Assembly (NCBI GenBank): GCA_002868865.1
Contig: PKUC01000064.1
Coordinates: 1-44,189 of the forward strand
Direction of reading: 5' to 3'
Source of the DNA: Desulfuromonas sp.
GTDB lineage: Bacteria; Desulfobacterota; Desulfuromonadia; Desulfuromonadales; Geopsychrobacteraceae
DNA length: 44,189 bases
The position numbers and the translations under genes were made by a program. The notes under the pieces were generated by a model, which was not told where the DNA came from, did not search any database, and was given only the letters and a program-made list of their open reading frames with translations. Below are positions 38,037-44,189 of this stretch, one piece after another; position 1 is the stretch's first letter; the number at the start of each line of letters is the position of its first letter.

Positions 38037-38899
38037 TCGGCAGCACTCTCCGGTGTCTTCCGACCGTGACCCGGCACCGCCACCCTCAGTTGCCGGACCG
38101 CCCGCTGATCAGCGGTGACAATATGGATATCAAGCCCGTCGATCTTCAGCGATTCGCCATCCTCGGGAACCTGACCCAGATGTTCGACAAGGTAGCCGCC
38201 GACGGTATCAAACTTTTCACGTTCGACCTCGAGACCGAATTGTTCCTCGAAATCCTCGATCGGCAACCGGCCGTCAACCAGAAAAGAGCCGTCATTCTGG
38301 GGAACCAGCCACTCCTCCTCAAGATCATATTCATCCTGAATGTCCCCGACGATCTCCTCGATCAGGTCCTCGATAGTGACCAGGCCGGAGGTGCCACCAT
38401 ACTCGTCGATCACGATTGCAACATGGACGCGGCGCTGGCGAAACTGCTTGAGGAGATCACTGACGGTGATCGATTCGGGGACCAAAAAGGGGGTGCGCAA
38501 GACCTCGTCGAGGGGGATCTCTTCGAGGGGCTGCCCCCAGAAACGCAGCAGATCCTTGGCGTAGACAAAGCCGATGATATTGTCGTTGGTATCCTGAAAA
38601 AGAGGAATCCGCGAATGACCCGACTCGATTACGGCTTCGAGGACGTCGGGCAGCGGGGCGTTTCTGTCACAACAAACCATGCTGGTGCGCGGCACCATGA
38701 TCTCACGAACAATGGTCTCATCCAGCTCGAGGATAGACTGCAGCATATCGCCCTCATCCTCGTCGATAATCCCTTTCTGCTCGGAGGCGTCGATCAACTC
38801 CTGAAGCTCTTCTTCGGAGTTGGCCGCTGCCCTGCTGGAAAAAATACCTTTTAGTTTTGCCGACCAACCAGATGAATCGGTGGAATGGTCATCGTCCAC
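38033..38899 (-). CDS. CorC/HlyC-type CBS-pair protein
   Basis: The 288-residue protein has two CBS domains (about 70-190, with VREIMVPRTSMV and HVAIVIDEYGGTSGLVTIEDLIEEIVG) and a C-terminal CorC_HlyC domain. No transmembrane DUF21 domain is present, as in E. coli CorC (YbeX), which is linked to Mg/Co efflux and ribosome function. The GTG at 38899 follows AAAGGGGAA; the frame extends to 38959 without support. It is translationally coupled to lnt and follows ybeY by 17 bp. Confidence 0.92.
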   Translation of the reverse strand: MDDDHSTDSSGWSAKLKGIFSSRAAANSEEELQELIDASEQKGIIDEDEGDMLQSILELDETIVREIMVPRTSMVCCDRNAPLPDVLEAVIESGHSRIPLFQDTNDNIIGFVYAKDLLRFWGQPLEEIPLDEVLRTPFLVPESITVSDLLKQFRQRRVHVAIVIDEYGGTSGLVTIEDLIEEIVGDIQDEYDLEEEWLVPQNDGSFLVDGRLPIEDFEEQFGLEVEREKFDTVGGYLVEHLGQVPEDGESLKIDGLDIHIVTADQRAVRQLRVAVPGHGRKTPESAAE

Positions 38900-38916
38900 A
38901 CGGGTTCCCCTTTCTG

Positions 38917-39399
38917 TTAAACAGCCCGGTCTTCCAGATAGCCGTCCGGGCCAAGCCACGTCCCCTGCAGGGCACTAAAGATCTCACGTTCACGCGTCTC
39001 CATGACCTCGGCCTGTTCCACGGTCCCACGTTCATGGTCGTACCCGAGCAGATGCAATACACCGTGCAGCAGCAGAAAAATCAGTTCATGTTCAAACGGG
39101 ACATCGGCCTCAGCAGCATCACTGGCTGCACGTTCGGCCGAGATCACCACATCCCCCAGCAACAGGGGCTGTACCCCGCCGCCTTCGCCTTCCTGCATGG
39201 CGAACGATATAACGTTGGTCGGGTTGTCCCGCTGTAGATAATCGCGGTTGATCTGCTGAATCGTCGGGTTGTCGACGATCAGGATCGACAGCTCGGCATC
39301 AGGACATCCCAAGTCGCTTAAGATCTTCCGTGCTATCTTGCGGAGCGGCCGTTTGAGAATTTTGTGACTCTTTTGCTGGTTCTCGATCTGAATTTTCAT
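38917..39399 (-). CDS. ybeY: Endoribonuclease YbeY (16S rRNA maturation)
   Basis: The 160-residue metalloenzyme has the three-His zinc motif HGVLHLLGYDH and the family segment NPTNVISFAM. It acts in 16S rRNA 3'-end processing and ribosome quality control. The ATG at 39399 has GGAG 6 nt upstream; an ATG at 39405 touches the same GGAG and is too close. The start lies inside the 3' end of the 7TM-HD gene, giving a 101-bp overlap in a different frame. Confidence 0.95.
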   Translation of the reverse strand: MKIQIENQQKSHKILKRPLRKIARKILSDLGCPDAELSILIVDNPTIQQINRDYLQRDNPTNVISFAMQEGEGGGVQPLLLGDVVISAERAASDAAEADVPFEHELIFLLLHGVLHLLGYDHERGTVEQAEVMETREREIFSALQGTWLGPDGYLEDRAV

Positions 39400-41686
39400 T
39401 GGCATCTCCGCAGTCAGTCTCTTTTTCACGCTCAATGTGGACCGGCTCCGGATAATCGACCCGGTGATGGAAGGTGCCGGCCAGCACCATATTGAAACTT
39501 TTGGCGATCAGGTGCAGGTCTTTCAGAGTCAGCTCACATTCATCGAGCTGGCCATCGATAAAGATATTATTGATCAGTTTCTGAACCATCCCCTGAATCC
39601 GCGCCGGAGTCGGATCAACGAGGGTCTTGCTGGCGGCTTCGATGGCGTCGGCGAGCATGATCAGCGCCGCTTCGCGGGTCTGCGGTTTTGGCCCATGATA
39701 GCGATAATCCCGTTCATCGATCTGCTGAACGCCGGGATCAGCCTGGTTTTTGGCGCGGTCATAAAAGAACTTGATCAGTGCCGTGCCGTGGTGCTGCCTG
39801 ATAATATCGACAATTTCTTTGCCAAGCTTGTGCTCGCGCGCCATCTCCGCACCATCTTTGACATGCGAGGTCAGGATCAGGGCACTCATCGACGGCGTCA
39901 GTTTATCGTGACGGTTACGCATTCCGCCGGCATTTTCAATAAAATAGAGCGGTTTTTTGATCTTGCCGATATCGTGATAATACGCGGCAACCCGGGCCAG
40001 CAAAGGATTGGCGTTGATCGCTTCGGCAGCCGCCTCTACGAGGTTACCGACCACAATCGAGTGGTGGTACGTTCCCGGCGCCTGCACCATCAGTTCGCGC
40101 AGCACCGGCGAATTCATGTTGGCCAGCTCGAGCAGCTTGATATCGGTGGTGTACTTGAACGCCGATTCAATCAGCGGGATGATACCGTTGACAATCATCG
40201 CACTGAACAGACCGCCGAACAGGCCCATACAGAGTTTATAAACCAGCTGGATTTCCAGGCCACGCCCCACCAGAAAATGGATCCCCACCAGCAGCGTAGC
40301 GTTGGTCAGCGCGACCCACAGACCGGCACGATAGAGGGTCGAACGCTCTTTGCAGTGACGGACTCCGTGGGCACCGATCAGGCTGCCGGCCAGGGAATAG
40401 AGCGCCATCAACAGGCTATTGCCGAAGAGGATCCCGACCAGCACCGAGCTACAGACGGCAAACGCCAGCGCCGATTCAGAATTGAGCACGATCCGCACCA
40501 GCATCGTCCCCAGGGCAAAAGGGATCGCATAATAGTAGCTGGAAGACTCGATATAAGCGAAGGTGCTCTCCAGACCCGCCGACATAAAAATCGCAAACTT
40601 TATCAGCACAAACAAGCCGACAAAGGCCAGCGACAGGAACAGCAGATCACGCGTGTCGGGGCTGAATTTGCGGATATTGTTCCGTGAAAAATGGTAACAG
40701 ACATAGATCAGCAGCACCGCGCAGATCAGCAGGCCAAAGGCCGTCTGCAGGCTGCGGTTGTCACGGGTCAGATCCCGCAGCGCGCGCAGTTTGGAAATCT
40801 GTGCCGAGGTGACCCTCTCCCCCTCACGGACAATCATCTCCCCCTTTTTGATCTGGAACAGTACCGGGGCAACATCATCCCAGGCCTGACTCCGCCGTGC
40901 TTCGGTTTCCTGCTGGTTGTAGGTCAGATTGGGACGCAGCTGCTGCTGCATCAGCTTAACCAGCAGCGGACGCTGTGCTGCGGTCAGTTCGGCAATCCCC
41001 TGCAACTGGGCCGTGACCCGCTGAAGAGACTCCTCCAGACCAACCACGTCGGCCACATCGTGGCGGATGGTTTCATCCTGACTCTGCAGGTTGCGAACCA
41101 CCACGCCTTGAGCCTGATCGGACTCAAACAGCTGCAGGTTGGCGACGATAGAGCGGGAAAAGGCGCGGTGCAGGACCCGGTTGATGTTGAGAATCACCGT
41201 TTCGTCCGTGGATAACCCCTGCAGCACCAGCAGTTCATCGTTACTCAACACCAGACCGAAGGTTTCTTCCAGATGGAGTCGCTCCGCATCGACATCAAGC
41301 TGTGCCCCTTCGCTCGCACCCCCCTGCCGGATCAGGCTCAGCGCCTGAGTCAGGCGTTCAACCGCCTGGCTGCCAGCCAGCATGTCAAAATCGTACAGCG
41401 GCAGGATCACATCGCGGGCCTCTTCACGCTTGACCTCCGTCAAACGTCGATCTTCGATCAGTAGATCACGGGGAGACTTGATATCCCGCGAAGCGATATC
41501 GCCCGGCGCATAATAATCGGGGATAAATCCACCCTTGGGGACGATAATCAGCGTCAGCAGCAAGCCGACCGCAGCCAGCAGAAGCAGAGCGGTCGAGGTA
41601 CTGTCCAACTTCCAGTTTCCTTCGACCTTGGCGCCAAAAAATGCCGAGCGCCGTTTGAGCAACTGTTCCTGTTCGTCTTTTGTCAT
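39299..41686 (-). CDS. PgpH-type 7TM-HD phosphodiesterase
   Basis: The 795-residue protein has an N-terminal membrane segment near residue 40, a large extracytoplasmic 7TMR-HDED domain (about 55-310), a block of about seven membrane segments (about 320-500), and a cytoplasmic HD domain (about 520-690) with HDIGK and the later QHHGT. In Listeria, PgpH degrades c-di-AMP; that activity is inferred here from family only. The last 40 residues are polar and low in complexity, and are encoded within the overlap with ybeY. The ybeZ-pgpH-ybeY order is conserved in deltaproteobacteria and Firmicutes. Confidence 0.93.
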   Translation of the reverse strand: MTKDEQEQLLKRRSAFFGAKVEGNWKLDSTSTALLLLAAVGLLLTLIIVPKGGFIPDYYAPGDIASRDIKSPRDLLIEDRRLTEVKREEARDVILPLYDFDMLAGSQAVERLTQALSLIRQGGASEGAQLDVDAERLHLEETFGLVLSNDELLVLQGLSTDETVILNINRVLHRAFSRSIVANLQLFESDQAQGVVVRNLQSQDETIRHDVADVVGLEESLQRVTAQLQGIAELTAAQRPLLVKLMQQQLRPNLTYNQQETEARRSQAWDDVAPVLFQIKKGEMIVREGERVTSAQISKLRALRDLTRDNRSLQTAFGLLICAVLLIYVCYHFSRNNIRKFSPDTRDLLFLSLAFVGLFVLIKFAIFMSAGLESTFAYIESSSYYYAIPFALGTMLVRIVLNSESALAFAVCSSVLVGILFGNSLLMALYSLAGSLIGAHGVRHCKERSTLYRAGLWVALTNATLLVGIHFLVGRGLEIQLVYKLCMGLFGGLFSAMIVNGIIPLIESAFKYTTDIKLLELANMNSPVLRELMVQAPGTYHHSIVVGNLVEAAAEAINANPLLARVAAYYHDIGKIKKPLYFIENAGGMRNRHDKLTPSMSALILTSHVKDGAEMAREHKLGKEIVDIIRQHHGTALIKFFYDRAKNQADPGVQQIDERDYRYHGPKPQTREAALIMLADAIEAASKTLVDPTPARIQGMVQKLINNIFIDGQLDECELTLKDLHLIAKSFNMVLAGTFHHRVDYPEPVHIEREKETDCGDANENSDREPAKESQNSQTAAPQDSTEDLKRLGMS

Positions 41687-41723
41687 AATGGGATCACCTG
41701 AATCAGTGGATCGACATCAAGGA

Positions 41724-42707
41724 TCAGTGTTTACGCGGACGGGGCTTGAGCACCCGTTTGTCCGCAGACTGATACGCCCTGACGATAGCCTGCACAATCG
41801 GGTGCCGGACCACATCGACGTCACTGAAATAATTAAACGAAATTCCATCGACACCGTCGAGCACATCCATCGCGTGGAGCAATCCGGACAGGTTGTCCGA
41901 CGCCAGATCGATCTGGGTCACGTCACCGGTCACAACAGCCCGGCTGCCAAATCCGAGACGGGTCAGAAACATCTTCATCTGTTCGACCGTGGTATTCTGT
42001 GCCTCATCCAGAATCACGAAAGCATCGTTCAAGGTGCGCCCACGCATAAATGCCAGCGGTGCCACCTCGACGATGCCGCTTTCCACCAGTCCCTTGGCGC
42101 GGTCCAGATCGAGCATATCGTACAGCGCGTCGTAGAGAGGGCGCAGATAGGGATTGACCTTGTCCTCCAAATCGCCCGGCAGAAAACCGAGCTTTTCCCC
42201 TGCTTCTACAGCAGGACGCACCAGCAGAATCCGGCTGACCTCCTTGCGCATCAACTCGGCGACCGCCATCGCCATGGCGAGATAGGTCTTACCGGTCCCC
42301 GCGGGACCGATCCCGAAGGTCACGTGATGATGACGGATGCCATCGATATACCCCTTTTGTGCCAGGCTTTTGGGGGCAATGATCTTTTTTCGAGCGGAGA
42401 TAAAGACCGTATCGAAGAAGATATCCTTAAGGTGGGTTGACGAATCGGCGGAGAGGATGCGGATCGCGTAATCGACATCCTGCGGGTAGAGGGGCATCCC
42501 GTCCTGCAGCAGAAGGTTGAGTTCTTCCACCAGTCTCAGGCCGATTTCGACCTGCGCGGCATCGCCGGTCAGGTGTAAAACCGTCCCCTTGCTGCCGACC
42601 TTGATGCCAAGGGCACTCTCTATCTGTTTAAGGTGTGCGTTTTGCTGGCCAAAAAGCTGGCTGGCCACGCCGGCATCACCGATATCAAAACGACCGTCAG
42701 GACTCAT
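41724..42707 (-). CDS. ybeZ: PhoH-like ATPase (YbeZ)
   Basis: The 327-residue protein has a short N-terminal KH/R3H-like region, Walker A GPAGTGKT and Walker B FVILDEAQNTT, and matches PhoH/YbeZ. It partners YbeY in RNA metabolism. GGAG lies 3 nt before the ATG, which is close but acceptable. It is the first gene of the minus-strand envelope block; the divergent gap before it also holds the ettA promoter. No clear minus-strand promoter was found, the best being TTGCTT-17-TAGCTT. Confidence 0.95.
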   Translation of the reverse strand: MSPDGRFDIGDAGVASQLFGQQNAHLKQIESALGIKVGSKGTVLHLTGDAAQVEIGLRLVEELNLLLQDGMPLYPQDVDYAIRILSADSSTHLKDIFFDTVFISARKKIIAPKSLAQKGYIDGIRHHHVTFGIGPAGTGKTYLAMAMAVAELMRKEVSRILLVRPAVEAGEKLGFLPGDLEDKVNPYLRPLYDALYDMLDLDRAKGLVESGIVEVAPLAFMRGRTLNDAFVILDEAQNTTVEQMKMFLTRLGFGSRAVVTGDVTQIDLASDNLSGLLHAMDVLDGVDGISFNYFSDVDVVRHPIVQAIVRAYQSADKRVLKPRPRKH

Positions 42708-42810
42708 GGTCTCCGTCTTTTACACATAAAATAAACACAGGCGAAAGCTATCACCAATGCCGACGAAAAGCAACGTCTGCGGTTGCAAGCCGGTCCTACA
42801 AGCAATCAAC

Positions 42811-42839
42811 TTGCCGCGTTTTTATCGATACGGTATAAG
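42811..42839 (+). promoter_or_regulatory. Sigma-70 promoter of ettA
   Basis: TTGCCG (42811-42816) and TATAAG (42834-42839) are 17 nt apart, about 44 bp before the ettA ATG. Confidence 0.7.
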
Positions 42840-42882
42840 AGCAGACCATCATCATTCAGCACAAAAGGAGACCACAGCGACA

Positions 42883-44189
42883 ATGAGCGAAGATACAAAA
42901 AAAATCATCTATTCGATGATGCGGGTCAGCAAAAGCTACAACAAGCAACCGATCATCAAAGACATCTCCCTCTCCTATTTCTACGGAGCCAAGATCGGCG
43001 TCCTCGGTCTCAACGGCTCGGGCAAATCGACCCTGCTGAGAATCATGGCCGGGGTCGACAAAGACTTTAACGGCGAAGCCAACCTCTCCGAAGGCTACAG
43101 CGTCGGCTATCTGGAGCAGGAACCACAACTCGACGACAGCAAGACCGTCCGTGAGATTGTTCAGGAGGGAGTTCAGGAGGTCGTCGATCTGCTCGCCGAG
43201 TTCGAATCGATCAACAATGCCTTCGCCGATCCCGACTGCGACATGGACAAACTGCTGGCACGTCAGGCCGAAGTACAGGACAAACTCGACGCCGCCGACG
43301 CCTGGGATCTCGATTCCCGCCTGGAACTGGCCGAAGAAGCGCTACGCTGTCCGGCTCCCGACACGCCGGTCAAAGTCCTTTCCGGTGGTGAGAAGCGACG
43401 CGTCGCCCTCTGCCGTCTGCTCCTGCGCAAACCGGACATCCTGCTGCTCGATGAGCCGACCAACCACTTGGATGCGGAAACCGTCGCCTGGCTGGAGCAG
43501 CACCTGCAGCGCTACCCGGGCACCGTCATCGCCGTCACCCACGATCGTTATTTCCTCGACAACGTTGCCGGCTGGATTCTCGAACTGGACCGCGGCGAAG
43601 GAATTCCCTGGAAAGGCAACTATTCCAGCTGGCTGGAACAGAAACAAGAACGGCTGCGCAAGCAGGAAAAAACGGAAAGCAAACGGCAGCAGACCCTGCA
43701 GCGCGAACTGGAATGGATCCGTATGTCTCCAAAAGGGCGACGTACCAAATCGCAGGCCCGGATCAACTCCTACGAGAAGCTGCTCGGCAACGAAGGGCTC
43801 GAAAAAGAAAAGTCTCTCGAACTCTACATCCCGCCGGGACCGCGGCTCGGTGGCGTCGTCGTCGAAGCCAAAGAGGTCAGCAAGGGCTTCGACTCCAAAC
43901 TGCTGATGGAAAATCTCAGTTTTCACCTCCCTCCGGGTGGTATCGTCGGTGTCATCGGCCCCAACGGAGCCGGAAAATCAACCCTGTTCAAGATGATTAC
44001 CGGACAGGAATCGGTCGACTCGGGCAGTTTCAAGGTCGGCGAGACTGTCCAGCTCGGCTATGTTGATCAGGGCCGGGAGTTAAACAGCGACAAGACCATC
44101 TTCGAAGAGGTCTGTAACGGACAGGACCAGATCACCATGGGGGGACAGTCGGTCAACGGTCGCGCCTACGTGGCCCGCTTCAACTTTTC
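42883..44189 (+). CDS. ettA: Energy-dependent translational throttle protein EttA, 3'-truncated by the window edge
   Basis: The ATG at 42883 follows AAAGGAG; 435 codons are visible of an expected 550-560. The first ABC domain has Walker A GLNGSGKST, signature LSGGEKRRVALCR and Walker B ILLLDEPTNHLD. The charged interdomain linker (KQEKTESKRQQTLQREL... MSPKGRRTKSQARI) is the P-site tRNA interaction motif of ABC-F proteins. The second Walker A (GPNGAGKST) is present, and the window ends before the second signature. EttA senses the ATP/ADP ratio and gates the first peptide bond. Confidence 0.95.
   Translation, partial: MSEDTKKIIYSMMRVSKSYNKQPIIKDISLSYFYGAKIGVLGLNGSGKSTLLRIMAGVDKDFNGEANLSEGYSVGYLEQEPQLDDSKTVREIVQEGVQEVVDLLAEFESINNAFADPDCDMDKLLARQAEVQDKLDAADAWDLDSRLELAEEALRCPAPDTPVKVLSGGEKRRVALCRLLLRKPDILLLDEPTNHLDAETVAWLEQHLQRYPGTVIAVTHDRYFLDNVAGWILELDRGEGIPWKGNYSSWLEQKQERLRKQEKTESKRQQTLQRELEWIRMSPKGRRTKSQARINSYEKLLGNEGLEKEKSLELYIPPGPRLGGVVVEAKEVSKGFDSKLLMENLSFHLPPGGIVGVIGPNGAGKSTLFKMITGQESVDSGSFKVGETVQLGYVDQGRELNSDKTIFEEVCNGQDQITMGGQSVNGRAYVARFNF

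Noticed and set aside
39437-40687. 416-codon open frame on the plus strand opposite the 7TM-HD gene
   Set aside because: The protein is Arg/Gln/His-rich with no recognisable domain, as expected from the reverse complement of a GC-rich gene.
42708-42882. Minus-strand promoter for the ybeZ block
   Set aside because: The best pair found (TTGCTT, 17 nt, TAGCTT) is too weak to list as a feature.

Overview
The window looks like a chromosomal segment of a Gram-negative, respiratory deltaproteobacterium of the Desulfuromonas/Geobacter/Pelobacter kind. This is inferred from large multiheme c-type cytochromes, a sigma-54/NtrC-type regulator, and the gene order kdsB-pyrG-kdsA-kdsD-kdsC-lptC-lptA-lptB-rpoN-hpf-ptsN-hprK-rapZ-PTS, which I recall as typical of that group. 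I see no tRNA, rRNA, CRISPR array, insertion sequence or phage gene.

Region 1 (1-5772, plus strand): the 3' part of a gene for a large exported cytochrome with six CXXCH motifs, a Met-rich insert and PKD-like C-terminal domains. A strong terminator follows, then a gene for an exported beta-propeller protein with an unusual internal lipobox/membrane insert. A sigma-54-like -24/-12 site lies upstream of the propeller gene.

Region 2 (5796-10846, minus strand): a compact gene set encoding a PilZ-HisKA protein whose kinase catalytic domain is degenerate, an NtrC-family response regulator, a cytochrome with up to 15 haems, and an FKBP-type lipoprotein isomerase. A second sigma-54-like site lies in front of the set. 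This is the least ordinary part of the window.

Region 3 (11146-18460): a HI0933-family flavoprotein on the minus strand, then on the plus strand a MoxR-type AAA ATPase with a DUF2201/VWA-like partner and an unrecognised 136-residue protein, then ppiB, mntP, and the two-step agmatine-to-putrescine pair (agmatine deiminase and N-carbamoylputrescine amidase).

Region 4 (18481-28718, minus strand): metK with its own promoter. Upstream of it lies a phosphotransferase and nitrogen-PTS block: rpoN, hpf, ptsN, hprK, rapZ, mannose-family IIA, IIB, IIC and IID, HPr and enzyme I. HPr keeps both His15 and Ser46, so enzyme I and HprK can both act on it.

Region 5 (28864-42707, minus strand): envelope biogenesis. 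It holds ybeZ/phoH-like, a PgpH-type 7TM-HD phosphodiesterase, ybeY, a CorC/HlyC CBS protein, lnt, a LysR regulator, kdsB, pyrG, kdsA, kdsD, kdsC, lptC, lptA and lptB. These make Kdo, lipidate lipoproteins, and build and export LPS. Many genes overlap by 1-11 bp, which suggests translational coupling. A terminator after lptB separates this block from rpoN.

Region 6 (42883-end, plus strand): the 5' part of ettA, an ABC-F translation factor, diverging from ybeZ behind a good sigma-70 promoter.
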